This document shows positions 1 through 8,786 of a stretch of DNA of 64,000 bases, one piece after another. Both the position numbers and the translations under genes were made by a program. The notes below the pieces were generated by a model. The model worked only from the letters and a program-made list of their open reading frames with translations, was not told the DNA's origin and did not search any database. The stretch is taken from assembly GCA_011390275.1 (NCBI GenBank), contig JAABST010000015.1, positions 25,450 to 89,449 on the forward strand. The letters run 5' to 3'. Origin of the DNA: Geitlerinema sp. S16. GTDB taxonomy: Bacteria > Cyanobacteriota > Cyanobacteriia > Cyanobacteriales > Geitlerinemataceae. Position 1 is the stretch's first letter. Each line of letters begins with the position of its first letter.

Positions 1-193
1 TGGCGCGTAAAAATTCCAGCGTTGCTCCGCGATCGGGCGTTTCCCCCTCCGCCGACACCACCACATGCAGCACCTGATCGATCAACACGGTTCGGCAATG
101 CATCCCGCGATATTTCAACTGTTGATTTAGCAGCGCCGCGATCGCGCTCGTGTTGCCCTGTTGCGCCAGAGCCAGCAAATCCTCGCGTTCCAT
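1..193 (-). CDS. Conserved cyanobacterial protein, 3' part cut off by the window edge
   Basis: Only the first 64 codons are present; the gene runs leftward off the window. It starts at the ATG complementary to 191-193 and begins MEREDLLALAQQGNTSAIAA. The visible part has an alpha-helical start (LALAQQGNTSAIAALLNQQL), then a beta-rich stretch with MHCRTVLIDQVLHVVV. This layout (AALLN..L....G....V....L.V.) resembles a small domain I know from cyanobacterial proteins and which also seems to form the C-terminus of the protein at 54744-56381. The function is unknown. HIP1 octamers lie inside the frame. Confidence that this is a gene is good; the family link is inference. Confidence 0.6.
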   Translation of the reverse strand, partial: MEREDLLALAQQGNTSAIAALLNQQLKYRGMHCRTVLIDQVLHVVVSAEGETPDRGATLEFLRA

Positions 194-594
194 TGCACCT
201 AATCCTCTAATCCGAGTGACATCGACTGTACACAGACTTATACACAGACTTGTATATACCGCCGAGTTTTCCTAGGTTGAAGCCCGTCAACGGCGTCTGT
301 CTGTATCGTATATGCCCCTCAGACCGTCACGAATTGCCCATTCCCCGGCGGTCTATTCCGGATAGAGGCCAACGATCGCGTATGAACAAATATCACGTGT
401 AGCCTCGGCACTCTGCATCCATTGACATCCACTGACATCCACTGACATTAATCTGGGTTCAATTGGGTTCAATTGGGTTCAATTGGCATCGACTGACATC
501 GACTTGCATCGAACTTTACTTATCTCAGGAATTCCAGGCATTCCCAAATATCCCCAGCATTCATTCGCATTCGCGCTCCTCGGTGGTAGGAACT
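194..594. other. Intergenic region between two divergent genes, with short tandem repeats
   Basis: This 401-base stretch separates two divergent genes and so should hold both promoters. It has a near-tandem copy of TACACAGACTT at 229-251 and the tandem repeats at 424-484 listed separately. A long open frame continues upstream from the TPR gene into this region, but it runs through the repeats and is unlikely to be translated. No clear promoter boxes were identified. Confidence 0.5.
424..484. repeat. Short tandem repeats upstream of the TPR gene
   Basis: Two and a half copies of GACATCCACT (424-449) are followed by three exact copies of GGGTTCAATT (455-484). Related GACATCGACT and GCATCGACT words continue to about 510. 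The array lies 110-170 bases upstream of the chosen start of the TPR gene. Its role is unknown; it could be slippage-generated or a cluster of protein-binding sites. Confidence 0.8.
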
Positions 595-2553
595 ATGGCA
601 CATCCGACAGCTCTTCTCGCACTTGCAACCCTCGTAGCACCCGCAGCCGCGACCGATACCCCGATCGCGCGACCGCACGAGACATCGAGTGCCCCAACAA
701 CGGTCAACACCCCGCAGCATCAGCAGACTGCGGATCACCAGCGAACGGCTGCCACCATCGGAACGCCCGAATCGATCAGCTCACGGCCAACGCTCGATCG
801 GGGTTTACCTCTGCGCTATGCCGATGTTTCGACCGTGATGCCCTTCCAGTCGGAACCCTGGGTGTATGCCATCTTGGTGAATCTTGCCCTTACTCCGGCG
901 ATCATGGCGATCGTCTTTGCCATCCTGCGGCGACGCATTGTCGATCGGCTCACCGACGAAGTCCGCGCCCACCTCTACAAGCTTGACGACCTCGAAGGCC
1001 AAATCCAAGCGGCGAACGATCGGGCACAGGCCATGCTGCAACAGCTCGAAGGCTACACCCAAACCGCGCACCAGGATCTCGATCAACGGGTCGCGGGTCT
1101 AACGCGAGATATCGAAAAGCAGCTCGATGACATGAAGCAAATCGAGCGGGTGCGTAACGAATGCCTGCATCAAATCCAGACCTCAGCCTTGGAGGTCGCG
1201 GAAGTCAAAAATCGTGTGATCGATAGCCTGGGAAAGTTAACGCCTCAGGCCATCTTCGACGTTTTTGAGCCGGAATTGCGCGATCGCCTCCACGCCATCA
1301 CCCAGCGCATCGAGCAACTGATCGAACCGATCCACGAACACAACATCCCGATCCCGATCGACGCCTACAAAGTTCGCGCCGAGAAAGCCCTGCGCGAGCG
1401 TAACTTCGAGGAGGCCATCACCTTTTACGACGAAATCCTACGCCTCCAGCCCAGCAACGTCCATCTGTGGAGCCAGCACGCCTATGCCCTGGCGCAGCTT
1501 CAGCGTTTCACCGAAGCGATCGCCAGCTACGATCGCGCCCTCGCCAGCGAACCGGGCAATCTCAAGGTGGCGTTACAACGGGCGCGATTGCTTGTCCGCT
1601 TACAGCAATACGAAGAAGCCCTGAAAACCTACGATCGCATCCTCTCGATCGACCCCACCCAGATCGAAGCCCTCTTCGGACGGGGCAGCGTCCTCGGACG
1701 GCTCCAGCGCTACGAAGAAGCCCTCGATACCTACGATCTCGCCCTCGAACGCCAGCCCGACAAATACGAAGTTTGGTTTAACCGCGCCAACACCCTCGGA
1801 CGGCTAGAGCGCTACGATGACGCCCTACTGGCTTACGATCGCGCCATTCAGCTCCGCCCCAACGAGCGCGAAACCTGGCACAATCGCGGCGCACTCCTGA
1901 GCAAACTCCAGCGCTACGACGAAGCGCTCCACTGCTACGAAACCGCCGTCGAGATCGACCCCGAACAGTTTGAAGGCTGGTTTAATTTGGGCAACGTCCT
2001 CAGCAAAATGCAGCGCCAGGAGGAAGCGCTAACCGCCTACGACAAAGCCATCGGACACGATCCGAACCGTTACGAACTCTGGTTTAACCGCGCCGCAGCC
2101 CTGGGACATCTCCAGCTCTACGACGCCGCGATCGCCTCCTACAACAAAGTCCTTCAGCTCAACCCCAAGAATCTCGACGCCACCTACAACCAGGGCTTAC
2201 TGCTCGAAAAGCTCGGGCGCTACACCACCGCCCTCGAATGCATTGATCGGACGATCGAAGAAAAACCCGAGTTTTACGATGCGTGGCTGGCGAGCGGTCG
2301 GCTACTCGAACAGCTAGGCCGACTCGAAGAAGCGGCGATCGCCTATCGACGGGCGATCGACATTGACCCCGAAAAATGCGACGCCTGGTATAGCCGGGGT
2401 CGTCTCCTCTCGGATCTCAATCAACACCAAGAAGCGATGGACAGTCTCGGTCGCGCCTTCCAAATTAAAAAACAGCAGGAACAGCTCCAAGATCAAGTAC
2501 AAAGCCCAACACAAAACTCAGCACAACATCACAACCTTCAGCACGTTAGTTAA
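595..2553 (+). CDS. Membrane-anchored tetratricopeptide repeat (TPR) protein
   Basis: A 652-residue protein. The ATG at 595 follows GTAGGA at a good distance and opens a signal-like segment (MAHPTALLALATLVAPAAAT); the longer frame from 463 passes through tandem repeats. One transmembrane helix lies near residues 88-112 (WVYAILVNLALTPAIMAIVF). A charged coiled-coil-like region follows to about 215. About eleven 34-residue TPR units then run from about residue 250 to 630, each with the W.....L..L.R..EA...Y..A....P pattern and Y-E/D-EAL repeats. TPR units bind other proteins, so this is probably a scaffold displayed from the membrane. The partner is unknown. The polar tail is rich in Gln, and the gene is monocistronic. 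Confidence 0.85.
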   Translation: MAHPTALLALATLVAPAAATDTPIARPHETSSAPTTVNTPQHQQTADHQRTAATIGTPESISSRPTLDRGLPLRYADVSTVMPFQSEPWVYAILVNLALTPAIMAIVFAILRRRIVDRLTDEVRAHLYKLDDLEGQIQAANDRAQAMLQQLEGYTQTAHQDLDQRVAGLTRDIEKQLDDMKQIERVRNECLHQIQTSALEVAEVKNRVIDSLGKLTPQAIFDVFEPELRDRLHAITQRIEQLIEPIHEHNIPIPIDAYKVRAEKALRERNFEEAITFYDEILRLQPSNVHLWSQHAYALAQLQRFTEAIASYDRALASEPGNLKVALQRARLLVRLQQYEEALKTYDRILSIDPTQIEALFGRGSVLGRLQRYEEALDTYDLALERQPDKYEVWFNRANTLGRLERYDDALLAYDRAIQLRPNERETWHNRGALLSKLQRYDEALHCYETAVEIDPEQFEGWFNLGNVLSKMQRQEEALTAYDKAIGHDPNRYELWFNRAAALGHLQLYDAAIASYNKVLQLNPKNLDATYNQGLLLEKLGRYTTALECIDRTIEEKPEFYDAWLASGRLLEQLGRLEEAAIAYRRAIDIDPEKCDAWYSRGRLLSDLNQHQEAMDSLGRAFQIKKQQEQLQDQVQSPTQNSAQHHNLQHVS

Positions 2554-3027
2554 ACCATCTTCACGGCTGCTCAAAACATAGAGCTGCGTTAAATCTCAAC
2601 AAACATAATCGCGAGAAAATTCTCTGCGGTTATTTTGCTGTGATGCTATTTTTTAAGTGATTTATAGGATTTTATTCGGATTTAAAATAAACAGAAATTA
2701 TCAACAAAGAAATCCAAAAAAACAACGTTCTTTCCGGAACATAAACATCAAACGAGAGTCTTAATCCTCAGCGTCTTTATAAACTCTAAAAACAACCCGA
2801 TAATCCTGATTTTTAGCCATGGCGCTTGATTTTGGGTTTGGATTGTGAGCTTAGATTTTAAGCTTAGATTTGGACTTGAATTTCGAGATTGCCAAAACGA
2901 ACACTCGATCAATCCTCGGACTTCAGAGGGTCAATATTCGACAGCTTGATGACGTGAATTAGACACAGCCATGATTCAGGTCTCTACCACTACTCTCGAT
3001 ATTTCACCGTGGAGAACCCTTTAAGTT
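2554..3027. other. AT-rich intergenic region
   Basis: This 474-base stretch is clearly more AT-rich than its surroundings (for example 2630-2720). It contains no open frame of note and no convincing terminator. Several TTTAGATTTTAAGCTTAGATT-like near-repeats occur at 2840-2880. It presumably carries the promoter of the RTX gene at 3028. Confidence 0.4.
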
Positions 3028-4143
3028 ATGACCACTATCGTAGGGACGGATTTATCCGATCTCATCTTGCCAGACCTGACCTTTGACGATCGCTTCCTGG
3101 CGCTCGGAAATGTTGACGATGTCAGCGGCGGCGATGGTGATGACACGATCGCGACTTCGACGAGCGCCGATCGCATCGACGGCGGCAATGGTGACGATTT
3201 GCTATTCGGCAATCAGGGGCGCGATACCCTCTCGGGCGGCGCGGACAATGACGTGATTTATGCCGGTCAGGATCATGACATGGTGTTCGGGCAGCGGGGT
3301 AACGATCAACTGCATGGCGAACTGGGAGATGACACCATTTTCGGTGGCTCCGGCGATGACACCATTTACGGCGGTGATGGCAAGGACTCGCTACGGGGCG
3401 ATCGCGGTCGTGATGTGTTGTCGGGCGGATCGGGGGACGATCACCTCGATGGCGGCAGCGATCGCGATGTGCTGACGGGCGGCAGCGGCATGGATGCGTT
3501 CGTGATTGGGCGTAACTTTGACGGTTCGACCACGGGCGGCGCAACGATCGAGGATGCCGACCTGATCACAGACTTTACGCGCGGCGTTGATCGCTTCCTC
3601 CTCACCGAACGGCAACGTTTTCGCGACCTCACGCTTGCCACCAATAACGGCGATACGATCGTCCGCGACAGCATCACGGGCAACTACCTGGCGATCGTCT
3701 CCGGTGTCGCCGATCTCGACATCACCGACTTTGTCAATGAAATCGCCAGTCCCGGCACTGCGGGATCGATTTCCCTCAGCAGTGACGCCTATACCGGGCG
3801 CGAAGCCCTGGCCGGTGCGGTGTCTCCCGAGCGGGTGACGATCGCAGCCGTGCGATCGGGCGGCGCTACGGGCGCGGTGTCGGTCACCTATAGCACCGCA
3901 GCGGGTCGCGGAACGATCGCCGCTGCCGGGGGCGACTACACCGAGGTGAATAACGGCGTGATCAGTTGGGCGGATGGGGAGACGGGAACGAAGACGTTTG
4001 ACTTACTGTTGCCGTCGGACGGCGCGGCGAATATCTTTGAGCCGAATGAGACGTTTGGTTTGATGATCGAGCGGGCGACGAATGGCGCGGTGCTGGGCGA
4101 TCGGCAAGGTGCGGTGATCACGATCGTCGATTCGTTGGCGTAA
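3028..4143 (+). CDS. RTX calcium-binding protein with a Calx-beta domain
   Basis: A 371-residue protein. Residues about 35-160 are hemolysin-type nonapeptide repeats (GGNGDDLLFG, GGSGDDTIYG, GGSGDDHLDG), which bind Ca2+ and fold as a parallel beta-roll. They are followed by the usual capping segment (MDAFVIGRNFDG, DADLITDF, GVDRFLL) at about 160-235. Residues about 245-370 match a Calx-beta domain (AYTGREA, VTIAAVRSGG, GAVSVTYST, GDYTEVNNGVISWADGE, EPNETFGLMI). There is no N-terminal signal peptide, as expected if a type I secretion system exports it; none is encoded nearby. It is paralogous to the next gene, with the same domain order, pointing to tandem duplication. Confidence 0.85.
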   Translation: MTTIVGTDLSDLILPDLTFDDRFLALGNVDDVSGGDGDDTIATSTSADRIDGGNGDDLLFGNQGRDTLSGGADNDVIYAGQDHDMVFGQRGNDQLHGELGDDTIFGGSGDDTIYGGDGKDSLRGDRGRDVLSGGSGDDHLDGGSDRDVLTGGSGMDAFVIGRNFDGSTTGGATIEDADLITDFTRGVDRFLLTERQRFRDLTLATNNGDTIVRDSITGNYLAIVSGVADLDITDFVNEIASPGTAGSISLSSDAYTGREALAGAVSPERVTIAAVRSGGATGAVSVTYSTAAGRGTIAAAGGDYTEVNNGVISWADGETGTKTFDLLLPSDGAANIFEPNETFGLMIERATNGAVLGDRQGAVITIVDSLA

Positions 4144-4649
4144 GTGGCGATCGCGATTGGCGGCGGGAGACATCGATTTACCGTAAGCAAATCACGGCAT
4201 TCCAAAAAACACTCCGGAATCAGAGGTGCAGCACCGAAGAAATATCTTAGAGTGGTGAAGTTTACAAATTTCATGCTGCAATCACGAATTCAAATCGAAT
4301 CCTATCTTGCTTTTTTAAGATATTTTTTTGAAGTTCTGATACAGCAAATTTACTGAGATTTGTCTGTTTAAAATAAATTCGATTTATTTGAATTTAAAAA
4401 GACATTTTTCGGGAACCTAATCCACAAGTCCGAAGTCTCTAATTACAACATGTGACTCATACATGAAAATCGCGAAATGTCTCAAACTTAAACGGCATTA
4501 AATCGATTTCTTGAGCTTACATTTTCAGTAGCATTTAGATCGATCGCCGCGATCGTCGCTGATTCAAACCAGCCAGGTCGTCGCCGAGTCGGCAATCTTC
4601 ACGGGTGTTTTCTACCAATGCGACTAACGCAACCCCTGTGGAGGAACAC
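4144..4649. other. AT-rich spacer between the two RTX paralogues
   Basis: This 506-base stretch has low GC content in its middle (4240-4420). No gene or clear terminator was found. The ribosome-binding site GGAGGA at 4640-4645 belongs to the next gene. An in-frame GTG at 4605 extends that gene's frame but has no ribosome-binding site. Confidence 0.5.
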
Positions 4650-7301
4650 ATGGCAAATATTACAGGTTCTCTAACCGCCGACGTAATCATCCCCGGCGCT
4701 GAGATTAACGGTACAATTCCCGATTTGACCGCTGACGATATCATTGACGGCCAAACTGGCGACGATATTATTGCCGCATCCGATGGCAATGACAGTATCG
4801 TCGGCGGCCTTGGCAATGACATGCTCTTCGGCAATACGGGTCTTGACACACTCGATGGTGGCGACGGCGACGATTCGCTATTCGGTGGTAAAGATGATGA
4901 CATTCTGATCGGTGGTGCGGGTAACGATTACCTCCACGGCGATCTCGGTGTCGATGTGGTGTACGGCGGCGATGGCGACGACGCGATCGGCAGTAACTCG
5001 GGGAATGACACGCTGTACGGCGGCGCGGGTAACGACACGTTCTTTGGTGGTAAAGACCAGGATGTGATTTACGGCGAAGCGGGTGATGACGTGATTTCGG
5101 GCGATATCGGCAGCGATGTGGTCTACGGCGGTTCCGGCAAGGACACGTTCATCATGGGGCGTAATGCGGACGGTTCGACCACCGGTGGTACGCTGACGGC
5201 GGACGCGGATCAGATCATGGACTTCGTGAAGGGCGAGGATAAAATCCAGCTCACGGAGGAACAGACGTTTGATGAGCTGACGTTTGTGAAAGACCAGGGC
5301 AACACCATCATTCAGGACAAGGTCACGAGCGAGTTTCTCGCGGTGGTCAATGGTGTTACGGATATCGACGCGACGGACTTTAAGTCGGAAACGGCGACGC
5401 CGGGTGATGCGGGTATCATCCAGTTTTCCAGCGCACAGTACAGCGGCAAGGAAGCAGATGCCGGGTCGCCGTCGCCCAACCGGGTGACGATTACGGTGGA
5501 ACGATCGGGCGGTAGCTCGGGGGCGGTCACGGTCAGCTATAACACCGCTGCGGGTGTGAACAGTCCGGCGGAAGCGGCGACGGATTACACCGAGGTGTCA
5601 AACGGTGTCCTGAGCTGGGGTGATGGTGAAACGGGGCCGAAGACGTTCGAGGTGTTGTTACCGTCGGATGGTGCGGTTAACGTTTTTGAGGAAAGCGAAA
5701 CCTTCAGTCTGTTGTTGCAAAGCCCGACGAATGGCGCGGTTCTTGGCGATATCCAAGCGGCGGTGGTGACGATTAATGATGGTGCGGCTGCGGATCTGGG
5801 TGCTGCGCCGAAGTTAATTGGTGCGGAGCTGCTGGTGGCGGACGCGGCGGGTTCGTTCATCGGTCAGGTGACTTCGACGACGGCGAAAAGTTATTCGATC
5901 ACGGGCGCTATCAGTGATGGTGGTGCGACGGTGGAGAATCCGATCACGGTGGACACGAGCGGTAAGCTGGTGTTGACGGCGGCGGGTGCGACGGCGCTGA
6001 ATAGCGTGAAGTATCTGGATGTGACGATCGCCACTGATTTGGGTGCGGAATCGACGATTCGTGTCTATGGCAATGTCGAAAATGCCATGAATGACACGAT
6101 CATCGGTGATGCGCTGGATATCAGTGATGGTACGGGTCAGGATACGATTCTGGTCGGTGCGGGTATCTATCCGGAGGATGTCAATCTTGATAAAGATGTG
6201 ACGCTCAATGGTCCATCGAAGGGGATCGCGGGTGTGGGTACTCGATCGGCTGAAGCCAGTCTGACGGGCTTCATGAATGTCGTTTCGGGTGCAGATGGCG
6301 CGACGGTTGATGGTTTCACGTTCGATACGGACGGGGTCGTCGATATCTCGACCATTGTTGATGCGCTGACGATTCAGAACAACATCTTCAAGAACCAGCT
6401 TGATTCGCCGATCGCAGCGACGGTTGCTGCTACTGAGCTGACGATTAAGGGGAATTTGTTCGATACGTTGGAAGCAACGGCGATCGATCTTGACCTAGTT
6501 GATTCGGTCACGATTTCGGGTAACACGATCCAGAATATTGACGATGTTACTGCTCACGGTATCCAACTCAGTAACGTTGCCACAAAAGCAACCGTCAGCA
6601 ACAATGTTATCCAATTAATGTCGAAGGCTTATCGCGGCATTAATGTATTAACCACCACAGGTGTCGCCTCTGATGGTATTTCGATTTCCCGTAATACCAT
6701 CGACAAAACCGGGGGAGCTGGTATCGCTGTAGACGCGGGAACTGCTATCACTCTGACTGGTCCTGTAAACATTTCAGGTAACAAGGTTACGGGTGCTGGT
6801 GGTAATGCAACAGCAACAGGTGCGACCGACGTTACAACTGAAGAAGCTGGCATCTTGCTCCTCAATTCAGAGTTCTTCGATCTCAAAGCCAATGGGGTCG
6901 GTGTTAATGTTTCGACCAATGACCTACGGAAGAACACGGGTGGCGGTGTACGTGTCAACAGTGCTGCTACTGTTCCCGCAGACGTGCTGACAATCTCAGG
7001 CAATAACTTTGCGGCAGCCATCAATAGCAATAACAACCGTACGCTCGAAGCGAATGACAGCGATTTTGTCGATGTCGTTGCCATCGGTGGTCTAGGCGTC
7101 TACTTCCAGGTTGCACCGACAGCAAATGCGAATGTGTCCGGAAACTGGTGGGGTGTTGCAACTCCGAAGCTCATCGATGCAGCGACCATACCGCTTGATG
7201 GCAACGTTGCAGTTGTTGGTGGTACGACACCTGCTACTGTCCTGTCTCCGGATAGTGGCGTTGACTTCGGTAACGCTCTGACCGGCGCAGTCGCTATCTA
7301 A
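4650..7301 (+). CDS. RTX / Calx-beta / right-handed beta-helix protein
   Basis: An 883-residue protein. The ATG at 4650 follows GGAGGA with ideal spacing and gives MANITGSLTADVIIPG. Residues about 40-170 are RTX repeats (GGAGNDYLHG, GGDGDDAIGS, GGAGNDTLYG); about 170-245 is the RTX cap; about 255-385 is a Calx-beta domain closely similar to the upstream gene. Residues about 390-485 may be a bacterial Ig/cadherin-like linker. About 490-883 is a right-handed parallel beta-helix of N-rich coils (ISGNTIQNI, VSNNVIQL, ISRNTIDKT, ISGNNF) ending in GNWWG. Such helices often bind or cleave polysaccharide, but no catalytic site can be named. RTX repeats sit at the N-terminus, the reverse of most type I substrates. 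It is probably extracellular. Confidence 0.85.
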   Translation: MANITGSLTADVIIPGAEINGTIPDLTADDIIDGQTGDDIIAASDGNDSIVGGLGNDMLFGNTGLDTLDGGDGDDSLFGGKDDDILIGGAGNDYLHGDLGVDVVYGGDGDDAIGSNSGNDTLYGGAGNDTFFGGKDQDVIYGEAGDDVISGDIGSDVVYGGSGKDTFIMGRNADGSTTGGTLTADADQIMDFVKGEDKIQLTEEQTFDELTFVKDQGNTIIQDKVTSEFLAVVNGVTDIDATDFKSETATPGDAGIIQFSSAQYSGKEADAGSPSPNRVTITVERSGGSSGAVTVSYNTAAGVNSPAEAATDYTEVSNGVLSWGDGETGPKTFEVLLPSDGAVNVFEESETFSLLLQSPTNGAVLGDIQAAVVTINDGAAADLGAAPKLIGAELLVADAAGSFIGQVTSTTAKSYSITGAISDGGATVENPITVDTSGKLVLTAAGATALNSVKYLDVTIATDLGAESTIRVYGNVENAMNDTIIGDALDISDGTGQDTILVGAGIYPEDVNLDKDVTLNGPSKGIAGVGTRSAEASLTGFMNVVSGADGATVDGFTFDTDGVVDISTIVDALTIQNNIFKNQLDSPIAATVAATELTIKGNLFDTLEATAIDLDLVDSVTISGNTIQNIDDVTAHGIQLSNVATKATVSNNVIQLMSKAYRGINVLTTTGVASDGISISRNTIDKTGGAGIAVDAGTAITLTGPVNISGNKVTGAGGNATATGATDVTTEEAGILLLNSEFFDLKANGVGVNVSTNDLRKNTGGGVRVNSAATVPADVLTISGNNFAAAINSNNNRTLEANDSDFVDVVAIGGLGVYFQVAPTANANVSGNWWGVATPKLIDAATIPLDGNVAVVGGTTPATVLSPDSGVDFGNALTGAVAI

Positions 7302-7311
7302 GTTATAGCTC

Positions 7312-7478
7312 GTAGGGTGTGTTTTGGCCTCAAAAAATCTTCGAACATCACGATCGACGATCGCCGCCAAAACGCACCGCGACCATGTTCGCCCTTCCCC
7401 GCCATATCCTTGGTGCGTTACGGCCATTCCACATTGGCAATGTTGCCCATAATTGACCGTGGCCGCAACACACCCTAC
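7312..7478. repeat. Palindromic intergenic repeat (GTAGGGTGTGTT ... AACACACCCTAC)
   Basis: This 167-base element has perfect 12-base terminal inverted repeats (7312-7323 and 7467-7478). It consists of two hairpins. The first pairs 7316-7328 (GGTGTGTTTTGGC) with 7366-7378 (GCCAAAACGCACC). The second pairs GGTGCGTTACGGCCA at 7412-7426 with the rightmost arm. It begins ten bases after the RTX/beta-helix gene. Elements of this look (GTAGGGTGTGTT...CGCACC) are dispersed in many cyanobacterial genomes. Related shorter copies are at 53223-53315 and 58565-58728. It encodes nothing. Confidence 0.8.
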
Positions 7479-7590
7479 CAAAAAAGGCTGCGTTTCCCCT
7501 TCGCGACCCACTCATTCCAACAACAACAAAACCCTCGATCGAGCCAAACGAAACATAACCGATTGGTAAACCCGATCGAGCCATAAACCC

Positions 7591-7628
7591 AAACCGCAGG
7601 AACCGAACGCGATCGGCTCCTGCGGTTT
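7591..7628. terminator. Strong hairpin, probable transcription terminator
   Basis: AAACCGCAGGA (7591-7601) pairs perfectly with TCCTGCGGTTT (7618-7628) across a 16-base loop. The 3' flank CCTTAAT is only mildly T-rich, so this may be a weak intrinsic terminator or a transcript-end stabiliser for the beta-helix gene about 290 bases upstream. A second dyad, CTAGGGCG (7722-7729) with CGCCCCTAG (7753-7761), follows closer to the permease gene. The remainder of 7629-7839 has no gene. Confidence 0.5.
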
Positions 7629-7839
7629 CCTTAATCTCCACCAACCGCCAAAAAATCACCAAAAATAGCCCAATCTCACCAAATCGAATTAATATAAAAG
7701 CGGCTTTCAGTTTTAACACCGCTAGGGCGCGGTTCGTCTGTGCTATTCAATCCGCCCCTAGTCTGTTTCCTCTTGCAACTACCGATCGCGACCCATAGCA
7801 ACCTAGCCCTCGCGACCACCCCATAGCCCCCGACAACCC

Positions 7840-8757
7840 ATGCCCGCGCCCGTTTCCTCCGCCACCCACCCCAACGGCCACGAAACCCCGCGCGGGCTTT
7901 GGCATGACATCTGGCAACGATTCCGCCAAGACCGCACCGCCCTGCTCGGCGCGATCGTCCTGGGGATCATCGCGATCGCCGTCAGCCTCGGCCCGATCGC
8001 CTACCACACCTCACCCAGCGAAATCGACTTCGCTCGATCGAGCCTGCCCCCCAACCTCGCCCACCCACTCGGAACCAACGACCTCGGCCAAGACCAACTC
8101 GCCCGCATCCTGATCGGCGGACGCATCTCCCTCGCCGTCGGTCTCGCCGCCATGAGCGTCGCCATCAGCCTCGGAACCACGATCGGCGCGATCGCCGGAT
8201 ACTACGGCGGCGCGATCGATACCCTGCTGATGCGCCTCACCGACCTGTTTCTCTCCCTGCCCCAACTGCCGCTCCTGCTCCTCGTCGTCTACCTGTTTCG
8301 CGATAGCCTGAGCGCGATCGCTGGCCCCGAAGGCAGCATCTTTATCCTCGTGATTTTGCTCATCGGCGGCCTCAACTGGATGTCCGTCGCCCGCCTCGTC
8401 CGCGCCGGATTTTTGACCACGCGATCGATGGACTACGTCACCGCCGCCCGCGCCCTCGGAGCCACGCCCCTACGCCTGATTTTCGTCCACATTTTGCCCA
8501 ACATCATCGGCACTGTTATCGTTGCCGCGACCCTTGGTGTGGGCAGCGCGATCGTTACCGAATCCACCCTCAGCTTCCTCGGCCTCGGCTTCCCGCCCGA
8601 TGTCCCCACCTGGGGGCGAATGCTCTACGACGCCCAAAACCACATCACGATCGCCCCCTATCAAGCCCTCTTTCCCGGCCTCGCCATCTTCCTCACCGTC
8701 CTCAGCATCAACTACATCGGCGACGGCCTCCGCGACGCCTTCGATCGCAAATCCTAG
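7840..8757 (+). CDS. ABC transporter permease, DppC/OppC type
   Basis: A 305-residue inner-membrane permease subunit for a dipeptide/oligopeptide/nickel-type ABC importer. It has an N-terminal OppC-like region (WHDIWQRFRQDRTALLGAIV) with the first helix at about 25-48, then five more helices from about 95 to 295. LGTNDLGQDQLARILIGGR is typical of the family. The EAA loop that contacts the ATPase is visible as AARALGATPLRLIFVHILPN (about 205-224). The C-terminus has the conserved TWGRMLYDAQ and NYIGDGLRDAFDR. No DppB, DppA, DppD or DppF partner is nearby, which is common for dispersed cyanobacterial transporters. The substrate is unknown. HIP1 sites are dense in the gene. Confidence 0.9.
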   Translation: MPAPVSSATHPNGHETPRGLWHDIWQRFRQDRTALLGAIVLGIIAIAVSLGPIAYHTSPSEIDFARSSLPPNLAHPLGTNDLGQDQLARILIGGRISLAVGLAAMSVAISLGTTIGAIAGYYGGAIDTLLMRLTDLFLSLPQLPLLLLVVYLFRDSLSAIAGPEGSIFILVILLIGGLNWMSVARLVRAGFLTTRSMDYVTAARALGATPLRLIFVHILPNIIGTVIVAATLGVGSAIVTESTLSFLGLGFPPDVPTWGRMLYDAQNHITIAPYQALFPGLAIFLTVLSINYIGDGLRDAFDRKS

Positions 8758-8786
8758 AGATCCCAAACCCCTAAGATCCCAAACTC

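Noticed and set aside
463..594. N-terminal extension of the TPR protein
   Set aside because: It runs through tandem nucleotide repeats, and the ATG at 595 has a ribosome-binding site and a signal-like N-terminus.
7348..7719. Possible 123-residue minus-strand gene
   Set aside because: It overlaps the palindromic repeat, has no family resemblance and no ribosome-binding site.
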